From an uncultured Planctomycetales bacterium (lineage in GTDB: Bacteria > Planctomycetota > Planctomycetia > Isosphaerales > Isosphaeraceae), in contig CAIYJE010000078.1 in assembly GCA_903926465.1 (NCBI GenBank), positions 1-38,960 of the forward strand: a DNA stretch of 38,960 nucleotides. The letters run 5' to 3'. Shown one piece after another: positions 15,832 through 26,500 of the stretch. A program made the position numbers and the translations under genes. Position 1 is the first letter of the stretch. Each line of letters opens with the position of its first letter. The notes below the pieces were generated by a model. That model was not told the DNA's origin. It did not search any database and saw nothing but the letters and a program-made list of their open reading frames with translations.

Positions 15832-17808
15832 ATGTTTCCTCCCGCTGTTCCCAAGTTCAAGCGCAGCAAGCAACCCCGCACCCGGCTGCAATTCGAGAAC
15901 CTCGAATCGCGGTGCCTGCTGTCTACGCTCAGCCTGAACTCGGCAGGACCGCTTTCCAGCGTGACCGTGGGGAGCGACGGCTCGTTTCAGGTCCAGCTTT
16001 CGACCCCTGGCACAAGTGGCGGCCAGGTGTACCCGGGGACCGGAACTCCGGGCGATGCCGGCCTGTTTCTGAGACAGCTCGATGGCACGGTGAACGGACT
16101 CGACCTGCTCGGCCGCGCGGGCCAGGCTCAGTCTCGCGCCCAAGACACTCATAGCCAGGCCCTTCACCCCCTGGCGTTCACCCGCACCGACCCCAACGGC
16201 GCACTTCAAACCACCCTGATTGCCGACAACCAGGGGGACGGCAATACCCTGGGCGACTCGTTCCAGACCATTGAGGTGGTAACCTACCGACCTGGAGATT
16301 CCTGGTTCCGGGTTGATACCACCATCGTGAACCTGGGTGCCTCGACCCTGAGGCTTGATGGGTTCCAGGCCGCCGACCTTCACCTGGCCGGCTCAGATTC
16401 CGGCGTCGGGTATCGAGATCCAACCACCGGGGCCGTGGGCGGCCTGAGCCTCTCTGGCAGCGAACGCGGGTTTGTGCAGACAAACTCCACGGGGGGCGCC
16501 TCTGCCTCCAATTTCCAGGCCGGTGATTACCGCAACATCTGGCAGGCCATTGGCGCGGGGGCCGGCTTTGCCCTGGATAGTACGGTGAACTTGCCCGTGG
16601 GCGGTGCCCCCTACAACGGCGACCCCTCCAACGTGGATAACGGGGTGGGGCTACAGTGGCAATCTCTGGCCATTGACCCACATCAGGTGGCCCGGTTCTC
16701 GGCGTTCTGGTCGTTTGGGGCCACCGGGCCGGTGAAAACCGAACCCGCGCCGGCGGGTACCCCCCGCAATCTCACGGCCGCAATTGGAAAAACGCAAACG
16801 CAAACGGTTGCCCAGTTCTCCTTGCCGGCCGGCGTGAAAGATGCCCAGGGATACCAGGCGCTCATCGTTTGGGGCGACGGTTCCTTACCCGAGTACGGTA
16901 AGATTACGCCCCAAGCCGCAAGCTACAGCGTAACGGCCAGCCACGCCTACCACACGCCCGGTAAGTACCCGGTTTCCGTCAGTATCGTGGGACCAGGCGG
17001 TGGGGCCACCGTTGTGAAATCGTCGGTCACGGTGCCAGATTCCCCCGACGTCGTTCTGGCCCTGGCCGGAACGCTGGCAAAGAGCAGTGATCACGGCGTT
17101 TCCTCAAGCGACGGAGTGACCAATGTGGCCACCCCAGGCTTTTCAGGGCAGGGGACGCCCGGCGGAACCGTGCAACTGGTGGCCCAGGCGCTCGCCTCGC
17201 CCAAGCTGGCTCCCATCACGCTGGGCTCGGCGATCGTGAATTCCCAGGGAACCTGGGCTGTGAACAGCCAGCAAGCTTTACCCGATGGTTCCTACACGGT
17301 TCTGGCCACCATTCAACTGGGAACCCTCCAGAACCGTGCCACCCTGATGGCGACCAGCCACCCCCTGGTGATTGATACCCAGGGCCCGAGCATCAGCCAG
17401 TTCACGGCCACCATCCGCCAGGGAAAGATTGTCTTGAAGGTGACCGACGCCGGCAGCGGCCTCGACCTCGGCTCAATTGCGAACGCACCCCAGGCTTCCC
17501 TTGGGCTGCCTCAAGGGAAATCGGTCCGAATCCTGATGATCATGCCAACTCTGGCCCCAGGAGCCGCCAGCCCAATGGCCAAGTTGGTCCTTCAGGCCAA
17601 ACCCACCGTCTCACTGGGTCGCCTGTTTGCACTCTCCATCACCGGCAGCCTGCAAGACCGGGCCGGCAACCTGCTCGATGGCACCTACACCCGCGCATTC
17701 CCAACCGGCTCACATCAGCCGGGCACGCCGTTCCAGGTTTTGGTCAGGACCGACGGCACCCGCATCCGTTCAATCACCGCCTGGAACGGTAGCACCAAGG
17801 CTCTGTAG
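15832..17808 (+). CDS. LEPR-XLL-type surface protein with PKD and Ig-like modules
   Basis: The protein is 658 residues. ATG 15832 is preceded by GGAAGA at a suitable distance. The N-terminus is not a classical signal peptide. After a basic stretch (KRSKQPRTRL) comes FENLESRCLLSTLSL, a variant of the LEPR-XLL motif that marks large exported proteins in planctomycetes. Residues about 30-300 form a beta-rich domain (IEVVTYRPGDSWFRVDTTIVN). A PKD-like module follows with VWGDGS and HAYHTPGKYPVSVSI (about 340-400). An Ig-like/BIg-type module holds GGTVQLVAQ and DGSYTVLATIQLG. The last part has SITGSLQDRAGNLLDGTYT, as at the end of Big_5-like domains. No C-terminal anchor is seen. It is transcribed divergently from the cytochrome cluster and faces the sulfotransferase gene. 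A role as cell-envelope or matrix protein is inferred. Confidence 0.82.
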   Translation: MFPPAVPKFKRSKQPRTRLQFENLESRCLLSTLSLNSAGPLSSVTVGSDGSFQVQLSTPGTSGGQVYPGTGTPGDAGLFLRQLDGTVNGLDLLGRAGQAQSRAQDTHSQALHPLAFTRTDPNGALQTTLIADNQGDGNTLGDSFQTIEVVTYRPGDSWFRVDTTIVNLGASTLRLDGFQAADLHLAGSDSGVGYRDPTTGAVGGLSLSGSERGFVQTNSTGGASASNFQAGDYRNIWQAIGAGAGFALDSTVNLPVGGAPYNGDPSNVDNGVGLQWQSLAIDPHQVARFSAFWSFGATGPVKTEPAPAGTPRNLTAAIGKTQTQTVAQFSLPAGVKDAQGYQALIVWGDGSLPEYGKITPQAASYSVTASHAYHTPGKYPVSVSIVGPGGGATVVKSSVTVPDSPDVVLALAGTLAKSSDHGVSSSDGVTNVATPGFSGQGTPGGTVQLVAQALASPKLAPITLGSAIVNSQGTWAVNSQQALPDGSYTVLATIQLGTLQNRATLMATSHPLVIDTQGPSISQFTATIRQGKIVLKVTDAGSGLDLGSIANAPQASLGLPQGKSVRILMIMPTLAPGAASPMAKLVLQAKPTVSLGRLFALSITGSLQDRAGNLLDGTYTRAFPTGSHQPGTPFQVLVRTDGTRIRSITAWNGSTKAL

Positions 17809-17901
17809 TGGTTCATATTGAGAATTGAATTGAGCGAGCGTCATCACTTGGATCTGGACCCCGTAAGAGCCATGAATCACAATTCCCGGGGATGATCGTT
17901 T

Positions 17902-20112
17902 TCAAGTGTCCTCAAAGCGATGACCTGCGCGGCTGAGCGCCTCGATCAGCGGACCCAGTTCACGCTCATAGTTCTTCCATTTCGCTATCGAACTTTTGTA
18001 AATGGGCTCACGCACCTGAGACAGGCTAGCCGTGCGCACCTGCCGCTTGGTTTCATGGAATTTGATACAGTTCGGATGCCAGTCCAGGCCGGCATAAGCG
18101 ATCAACGTGCGAGCCTGTTTTTCGGGATCGGCAATCACGGACTCATAAGGGAATTCGAGGACTTCCAAACCTGGTATCGTTTTCCAATGATTCACAACCC
18201 GAAGAGAGTTGATGAACCGACCGGCGATATGGCTCCAGTCATTCGCCCAGCGAATGGCCCCAAACGATGTCTGCCAGCAAGACAACGCAATATCACGCAG
18301 GTCACGCTGGCAATGAATGATCCGGGCGTTGGGGAACAGCAGGTGAATCCAGCCCAGCAGGTTCACGTTATCTGGCATCTTGTCGACAACAAACGGTGCG
18401 TTGGCATCTAGCTTCTGCAACTCCCGGAGATAGGCCTCTGCACTGGCCCGTAACTCAGGCACGTTCAACTGCTTGAGCGCCTGAAAGCTATCAAGCTGGT
18501 TCAAGCCCAGGGTGACGGGCAGGTCTTGGAAAGACGTGTTGATCTCGGCCAGTTCGCCCGCACCATGCACGGCAGGGTGCGAGGCCAGTATTTGCTCGGT
18601 GAGTGTAGTGCCGGACCGGGGTAGGCCGACAACAAAGATGGGCCGATGCGAGGGGTCACCCTGTCCCTGAAATTTGGCGATGAACTCGGGTGTAAACGCC
18701 TCGATCACATTGTGAATGTATCTGGTGAACAATTCAGGATCGTAGGTCTCGCTCCGTTTCAGACGGGCGGCCGTCTGGTTCTCATTCGCCACCCGGAAAT
18801 TCTGGGCGGCCGCCTCATAATTCTTACGCTTGTCATGAACCGCCCCCAAGGCAAAATTGAGCTGAGAACGGCCCCCTTCGCCCAGGTACTTCTGCTTCAG
18901 AAGCGTTTGCATCATGTTCAGGTCTGCGTCAGATACTTTGCCTTTGTGATGGGTGGCGCGCTGGTAGTAAATTTCAATCGCCTTGGGCTGTGTTTGCAAG
19001 ACCAGGGCATATTCCTGCTCAGCGCGGTCGAACTCGCCCAGTTCAGAGTAAAGCCCGGCCAGACCCATGCGCGGGGCCATAGATTCGGGGTCTATCTCAA
19101 GCGCCTTTCGGAAGCACTCCTCTGCCTCTGCCGTTTTCATGAGCTGGATATACACCCGCCCCATTCCGCACAATGATTCAATATGTTCAGGATCAATCAC
19201 GAGCGCATGCTGGAACCGTTCCAGGGCCTCATCAAACTGATCTTCGTCTTTGTACAGGCTGGCAAGGTTAGCGTGGAACCGGGCCGAGTTTGGCTCAAGC
19301 GCCAGGGCATTGAGGTAAAACTCAATAGCTTCGTCGTACCGGGCCCGACCGTGCAACGCCTGGCCCATATTGTTGATGGGCATGGCCATGCTCGGGGCGA
19401 TGGCCATGGCCTTGTTGTAGCACTCTAGCGCCTCTTCAAACCGACCCATCGAGCGATACACATTCCCCAGATTATTGATGGGGTGGGGTCGCCCGGGGGT
19501 AAGCTGGATCGCCTTCTTACACAGCATTTCGGCTTCATCAAGATCGTCATGCTCGCCAATTTCAACCAGGATCTGACCCAGGTTGGAAAGGCCCATCGGG
19601 TTCTCTGGGTCTAGCGTCAGGGCCTGCCGGAACCAATCGGCGGCTTCCTTCTCTTGCTTTTTTTCCTGAAGCACCATCCCCAGGTTGATCATGGCCATGG
19701 GATAGTCTGGCCGTAATTGCAACGCCTGTCGCAGGGTTGCCTCGGCTTCATCGCCCTTCCTTTGCGCATGGTAGACCAAGCCCAGGCTGTTGTACGCGTC
19801 TGGCTGGTCGGCGTCGAGCGAGATCCCTAGCTTTAACTGGGTAGTGGCTTCTTCCAGACGACCAGCTTCGCGAAGGCATTCACCCAGATTCGAGTGATTG
19901 GAGGCCACGCCTGGGCTGAGCGCCACCAGCCTGGAGAAATGGCCTGCCGCCTCCAGGAACCGGCCCCGCTGGTGCGCCAGCACGGCCAAACCCAGTACGG
20001 CATCTGCAAACTCGGGCGACTTGAAGGCAATCGAGCGATAATGCCGTTCGCTCTCATCAAATTGACCATTCTGGAACGCCTGGATGGCCGCCTGTAACAC
20101 CGGTTGACTCAT
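17902..20112 (-). CDS. TPR-sulfotransferase fusion protein
   Basis: The 736-residue protein has about 12 tetratricopeptide repeats in its first 430 residues (for example YNSLGLVYHAQRKGDEAEAT, INNLGNVYRSMGRFEEALEC, HANLASLYKDEDQFDEALER). A linker follows, then a C-terminal PAPS-dependent sulfotransferase domain. The 5'-phosphosulfate loop GLPRSGTTLTEQILASHP is near residue 495, and GAGELAEI follows. The 3'-phosphate site (CQRDLRDIALSCWQTSFG) is near residue 602, and FPYESVIADPEKQ closes the fold. This TPR-sulfotransferase architecture resembles tyrosylprotein sulfotransferase-related enzymes of bacteria. The acceptor may be a protein or a glycan. No signal peptide or membrane segment is visible, so it appears cytoplasmic. 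It lies between the LEPR-XLL protein (convergent, 93 bp) and the giant surface genes (upstream, 425 bp, same strand), which makes surface proteins candidate substrates by context only. Confidence 0.93.
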   Translation of the reverse strand: MSQPVLQAAIQAFQNGQFDESERHYRSIAFKSPEFADAVLGLAVLAHQRGRFLEAAGHFSRLVALSPGVASNHSNLGECLREAGRLEEATTQLKLGISLDADQPDAYNSLGLVYHAQRKGDEAEATLRQALQLRPDYPMAMINLGMVLQEKKQEKEAADWFRQALTLDPENPMGLSNLGQILVEIGEHDDLDEAEMLCKKAIQLTPGRPHPINNLGNVYRSMGRFEEALECYNKAMAIAPSMAMPINNMGQALHGRARYDEAIEFYLNALALEPNSARFHANLASLYKDEDQFDEALERFQHALVIDPEHIESLCGMGRVYIQLMKTAEAEECFRKALEIDPESMAPRMGLAGLYSELGEFDRAEQEYALVLQTQPKAIEIYYQRATHHKGKVSDADLNMMQTLLKQKYLGEGGRSQLNFALGAVHDKRKNYEAAAQNFRVANENQTAARLKRSETYDPELFTRYIHNVIEAFTPEFIAKFQGQGDPSHRPIFVVGLPRSGTTLTEQILASHPAVHGAGELAEINTSFQDLPVTLGLNQLDSFQALKQLNVPELRASAEAYLRELQKLDANAPFVVDKMPDNVNLLGWIHLLFPNARIIHCQRDLRDIALSCWQTSFGAIRWANDWSHIAGRFINSLRVVNHWKTIPGLEVLEFPYESVIADPEKQARTLIAYAGLDWHPNCIKFHETKRQVRTASLSQVREPIYKSSIAKWKNYERELGPLIEALSRAGHRFEDT

Positions 20113-20537
20113 GTATCAAAACCAGTTTTCTGGATTTATGAACCAGGATCGAGAGTAGCGGTGGGTTCGAGCAGTTAACCTTGCGATTGCATCTGAGAAG
20201 CGTACGACCTGCGGCTGCATTTCGTCGTCCGGTGTCGGACCAAGAGGCAAATTGGTAGACATCTCTCGCTTCTGTGTGCAACGCAAAGGAGAGCCGCTCT
20301 GGCTGGCTCTTCCTGACAATCAACGCCAATCCACCATCTGGTTATTTTCACAGAAGCCAACCTAATCAACAACATGCATTCCCAGAGTTCCACAACAAAC
20401 TAGAAGCCAGAATGAGAACCGGAACCCCAAAGCCGTCGGAACCGGTCCGCATTTTGAGCCCGCCCCAAGCGAACGAAGCAGAGCAAGGGCATGCTCAATT
20501 CGCCAGGATTTCATTACTATACGACCCAGATCAGGTT
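20113..20537. other. 425-bp gene-free stretch
   Basis: This lies between the start of the sulfotransferase gene and the end of the first giant gene, both on the minus strand. It should contain the sulfotransferase promoter. A weak stem-loop lies at 20287-20314. No convincing small gene, RNA gene or repeat was seen. Confidence 0.5.
20287..20314 (-). terminator. possible terminator hairpin downstream of first giant gene
   Basis: AGGAGAGCC (20287-20295) pairs with GGCTCTTCCT (20305-20314) with one bulged base and a 9-nt loop. It is 224 bp past the giant gene's stop, and no U-tract follows on the minus strand. Confidence 0.25.
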
Positions 20538-23500
20538 TCAGCGGGTTGCCGGACGCCTGACTGTGAAGCCAGAAACCCGCGGTACGGCCTGGCCGACTGC
20601 GTGCTTCAAAGCTTTGGGATGGACAACGTGCGACGGAGGTGAGATTGGCGGTGACGTGGGGGTGGCAATGAAGCCAGACAAAAGCACCTTACCGGAATGG
20701 CCCCCGATAAGTATCTGCGCGTAACCATGATGCAAATTGTTATAGGTGTTGCTGGTAATCGCTAAATTAAGGTCTCTGGTATCATTGGCAGAGATATAAT
20801 TCACGTTCATACCACCGGAAACGTACCGTTGGGAAGACCACGAAACACGAAGAGTCTGGGTATTGATTACGGTGATCTGGCCAGACGCTCCATAATTTGG
20901 GATTAGAACCAGGTCAGGAAGACCATCAGAGCCAACAAGGTTCTGCGCCTGTGCCGTGAAGCCTTTCCTCAGATTATTTGAAACATACCCCTTGATTTTC
21001 TGAACAACGCCGGTTCGACCGTCGATCAGGAACGGGGTTGCTGGACCGGTCTTCGGGATAACCACATAGTCAGGGGAGCGATCTCCATTGACATCAATCT
21101 GAGAGACGGTGAACCCACCGGTATATGACCCAGGCGCAAGCTGCCGACGCCAGCAATCTTTGCCTGTCTCTTTGTTCGATAGTTGCACAAAGTTCGGACC
21201 GGTTATTAAAGCAGACTCATACTTATGAAGAACCAGGTGAACTTGCTGGTTGAACAGTTGACCAGATACAAATTGCATCTCGTCGGACTTGCCAGTCGTT
21301 GCATCGAACGTTGAAAGGATGCCAGCGTTGGTCATGGTGCCGCGGGGCGCAAGCTTGTGGGTTGGAGGCAATTTCACTTGCAGGTAACCCATGCCGGTGT
21401 ATTTGGTCTGGAAATGAAATTGTCCAGTACTATCGGACGCTGTCTTTGCAATCAGGCTTCCATCAGCACTGTGAAGTTCCAGAACAAGGCCGACCATGGG
21501 CGTGCCATGATTCCGTGTAACGGCCGACGGTGTCACGCCACCAGAAATCACACGAATTGGTGGAACAGCCAGGGAACCTGTGCTCTGGTACATCCCCGTG
21601 ACGGCAAGCGGAGAAACATTGGAACCTGAAGAACTTTCCGCATGACCAGCAGACGAGTAATTGTTGCAGCTACTGCTACCCCAGTTCGTTCCGGATCCTC
21701 CCGCCTTCCCGCCACCATGACCACCACCGGCAGCGCCACCACTGCCCGCAGTTTGTGAATTGCCAGAAAACCGTTGTGGGAGATTGGAAAGAGGATCATA
21801 ATACACATATCCATCATATTCTAATCCGCCACCATTGGCATCTCCGCCGGTACCGCCAGTTCCGGAGGTTTTATTGGTACTGTAACCACCTTGCCCACCC
21901 TTACCACCGTTGGCCTTATTACTTTCAAAACCAGATCCAGGACTGATGTAAAGGTTACTACCCGAGTTGACAAACATACCACCACCGAAAGCGGAACCGC
22001 CTGGCAATCCATTGGCTCCATTAATGCCATTACCTTCGGTGCCATAGCCGCCCACACCACCAATTGCAGAATTACTTCTGATGTTGCTATTTAAGAGGTA
22101 GAGACTACCAGCCGCCTGATAGATTCCGCCGCCATAAGCATTACCACCCGCACCAGCACCTTTGATATGATCGCCGGCCAGGATCTCGCCATTCGAATTC
22201 CAGGAGGCATCATGTGTAGGACTCGAACCGGTTCCACCCACAGCCTGATTATTCTGGACATTACTATTATTGATCTTCAGCGTGCCACCCCCGTGATAAA
22301 TCCCGCCGCCAACTGCGGTACCGCCGGTTCCGGCAGTCACGTTACCACCCGTGATATTCACGCTATTGAGAATGAATGAGCCATGCCAGGTGGCGTTGCC
22401 AATCGTCATGTTCCGGCCATTCCCGTGCGACGAGATTGTCGGGGTGCCACCGCCCTGGCCAGAGACCGTCACCTCGCCGGCTGTCAGCATGTATAAAGGG
22501 GAATTCAGACTGTAAGTGGAATTACTACCCAGGATCACACCCACAGACGCCCAGCCATCATCGGCAAGGCCTTGTGCCCAGTTAAGAGCACTCCGTAAGC
22601 TACCACCCGATGTGGAAAAATTGGCTAACCCTGCCGTAGTACCTCCATCATCCGAGGTACTGAATACACCCCACGCCAAGTTATTACCGCCCGCAGGCGC
22701 ACTATTCCCAGAGAGAGTCGGCATACCGCCCGTCAGATTGGAACCATTCCAGAATGATAGGCCCGCGCCAACACCATTCATAACGCCAGTTATCGTATTA
22801 CTGGTAACTGACCAGGACCCGCCTGGGGCATTCATCACCCCCGCAGTATTGACCCGAACACCTGCCCCACTCGCATTGCCACCACTTGGACCCGATAGGG
22901 TATTCCCACTAATATTCAACGAGCCACTGAAATTCATGGTCGCCGCACCATCGAAGATCCCACCCCCCTGAACCTGGCCCGTGGCGCCCGTGGTGGTTGC
23001 CGCGTTGCTCTTCACGTTCAGAGCCTTCGCGTTCAGCGTGCCGCCGCTCAGAAACAGTCCACCACCATAGCCGGCGCCCGGCGTGCTAATCGTGTTCGAA
23101 CTGATGCTCACCGTGGTCATTTTGGCCGCTGGAATCGACGCCAACGCCACCCCAGCTCCAGGGGCACCCGCAGAATTGTGATTTTTCTTGATCGAAACGT
23201 TCTTGAGGCCAAGCGATCCTTTATAGACATACAGCCCACCGCCGCCATTACTCGATGACCATAAGGCAGAGCCACCCGTCACACTGTTCGACTTGGCATA
23301 GCCTCCGGTCATCTTGACCGTGGCACTTACGGCCGCAAGGCCACCACCCGCGTAACCGGCCTTGTTCAGCTTGAAATGGTCCCCCTTCAGGCTCAGGCTG
23401 CTATTGGATGCATAGAGGCCACCACCAGAACCACTGACCGTATTCCCCGTGATTGTGGCATTAGAAACCGTCACCACCGGCTTTCCGCCATTCCACTCAG

Positions 23501-26500
23501 TCGCGGCAATCGCACCACCGTTCACAGCCGTATTCGCAACTCCGTTCCCCGTGGGTGCAAAGCTGCCACCACTCACAATCAGGAGCGACGTCCCATTCAC
23601 AAACACAGCGCCACCGTTTCCTAGCGAACTGTTGCCCGTGAATGTGCAACCGGAAAGCGTGAGCGGAACATTGGTCCCCTGAATCCCACCGCCAGCACCA
23701 CTCGCCTTGTTGCTGGATACCGTGACCGAGGATAAGGTCATCGGGACTTTCGGGCTATTGGACACATATACGCCACCACCGAGACTCGTGGCGATATTAT
23801 TGTTGATGGTACCATTTAACATGCTGAACGTGGTGCCATTCAGGTAGATACCCCCACCCCAGATTGCTTTATTTCGCCTGATGTTCGTGTTTGAGAGTGC
23901 CAGACTACCGCTCGACTGGTAAATCCCACCGCCACCATTGCCACCCGATCCCGAAGTGGCCGTATTCGAGCTAACATTCACCGTGTTCAGCTTGAGCTGG
24001 GCACCACTGTTCGCAGCAATCGCTCCCCCCATATAGGCTGAATTCTTGGTGAAACTTGTGCCCGTGACCGTGACTGTTGACCCTACATTGGCATAAAGTG
24101 CACCGCCAAGGCTGAGTGACGTTGTGTTACTGGTGAATATATCGTTAGTCAACGTCAGGGTGACGGCTGATACGCAGATCGCGCCGCCCACATTCGATGC
24201 GCTCTTGTTGCCCGTTAACGTTACACCTGAAAGGGATATCGTTCCCGTCGAGTATCCTGACTCGTTGGAGAAGATGGCCCCCCCATACACACCGGCCGTG
24301 TTATTGGAAAGCTGCCCCCCCGTGATAGTTACGGCACAGCCATACACAGGCATGATGGCCCCGCCACTACCACCCGCGGCATTTTGTTCGATGTTGGTGT
24401 TGGTGAGCTTGAGCGAACCGCCAGACTGATAAACGCCGCCGCCATTGCCGCTGGCGGTGTTGCTGAGCACGCTTACACTTGCAAGCGCAACCGCCTGGGC
24501 AGCATTGGTGTTGGTCGCGTCGATCGCACCACCAGTGGTGGCATTGCCGTGTTCCAGTGTAAGCTTACTCAGGCTCAGAATCGAATTCGAAACTTTGAAG
24601 ATCGAACCTACCGTACTACTGTTGTTTCCACTGATCATGGTCGATACGCTCGGCGACGTTCCAGCCCCCACCCCCTGAATGGTCAGCGAACCGGTTTCTA
24701 CCGACGTCACCAATAAACTACCCTGGGTCAGGGTGTAGGTGCCGGCTGATAGCTCCAGCGTGGTGGCCATTCCACTATATGCCAGCGAACTCGCGGCGGT
24801 TACGGCCGTGCGCAGGTTCCACAGCCCGACGCTGCTCACCGCAGCATCGGCGACCGTGGTGAGCGGCACCGGCAGATCCAGGTTGGCGGTGGTCGAAGCG
24901 CCGTTCACAATGCTCTGGTTCAACTGGGGAGCCACGCTGACCTGGTCCAGGAAGGTCGTCTGGTCGAGGTTCGAAGGATCCAGGTTCGTGAACGTGAGCG
25001 TGGCCGAGTTGGACGTGGGAACAAACGAGAGCGTGGTGAATGCCTGATAACTGGTGGTCGGTTTGTAGGTACCCAGCACAGTGCCGTTGATCGACACGGT
25101 GAATGTCGAGGGCCCCCCTGAAGACCCCACTCGGGTGGCGGCATCAAAATGCACCACGTAGGCAAGCCCTGGCCGGAAACCGGTCAGGGACTGCGAGATC
25201 GTTCCTGCAGCCTGAATTAAAGCCACCTGGTTTCCCTGGGGCGCAGTGGCATTGGCACCCGTAAACCCGCTGCCATTACTGGAAATACCGGCACTTCCGG
25301 AAAAGCTCCAGCCCAGGCCACTGCCAGTCGGCGGTTGCACAAACACACCAGCCGCAAGTGTGGGCGTTTCAAACCCAGAATTGGCTACCGTTATCGCCGA
25401 AGCCGAAAAATTGAACATGCCGGCACCCGCAGGTGGATTACTCACGCTGACCTGGCCGGGTGTCAGGTAAAGAACACCGCCAGATGTACCAACGGGGCCA
25501 GGCGTTACCGTGCCGTTGCTGTATCCCTTGCCGGGAGACTGAACGTTTCCGACCACGGTCACCGATCGAGCCTTGTTCCCGCTGTTGAAAACCAACTCTC
25601 CAGAATACATATACAAACCCGCGCCGAAGGCGTTGCCACCGGCCCCACCTGTTCCCACGCCATTGCTAATGGTGCCACCAGTACCGCCCAGGGTCACGGT
25701 TTTCGTGCCGGCCGCATTGGGAGCCCGGTTCAGCATGTTCCCGCTAATCGAGGCACCGCCGTCGAGTGTCAGAATCGACACCTTGGTGGGTGCCGTCTGC
25801 ACCGAACCGCTCTGCGGGGCACCAATCGCAATGGCACCGCCGTAGGCGCCACCGCCAGTTCCACCCATGGTCAGGAGCGCATTATTGACATTGCCACCCT
25901 TACCGCCGATCACGCGACAACCACTGATCGCCGAATTGCCGTCGATGGTGATATTACTACCAGCCGCGCCATAGATGCCGCCGCCGGCCGCATTATATCC
26001 CACACCGTGACGACCGCTGGCTACAGCGGCCGTTCTGGCCCGCGTGGTAACCTGGGTCCCTTTCAATCCACTGGCCACACAGTTCTGGATCCGAGAGTTT
26101 TTCAGGACCAGAACGCTACCGGCATTCACATACACTCCACCGCCCAGCGCGTCTGGTCCTGCGGGCGAGAAGTTTGTGGTGCCACCATGCTCATACCCGT
26201 TTTCAACCAGCACATTTTCAAGGTAAAGGCTCTGCCCGCCCGAGACCGAAAAAGCTCGACTGACAAAGTTGGCGTTAATCGTACCGTTAGAGATCACCAG
26301 CGGGACGCGGCCGGTACCGAGCTGGCCAGCATCATTCACAGAAAGCTGGTAGGCATAATCATTGGATGTGGTGTACGGCGAATTCACAAAAGTGTATGTA
26401 CCACCCCCGAGGTTAATATTGAATGCACCCAGAAGTGGCTGGGCGGTGTTAACCTTGGTGTAGATATAAAGGTTATAATAATTCACGAGCTGGCGCACCG

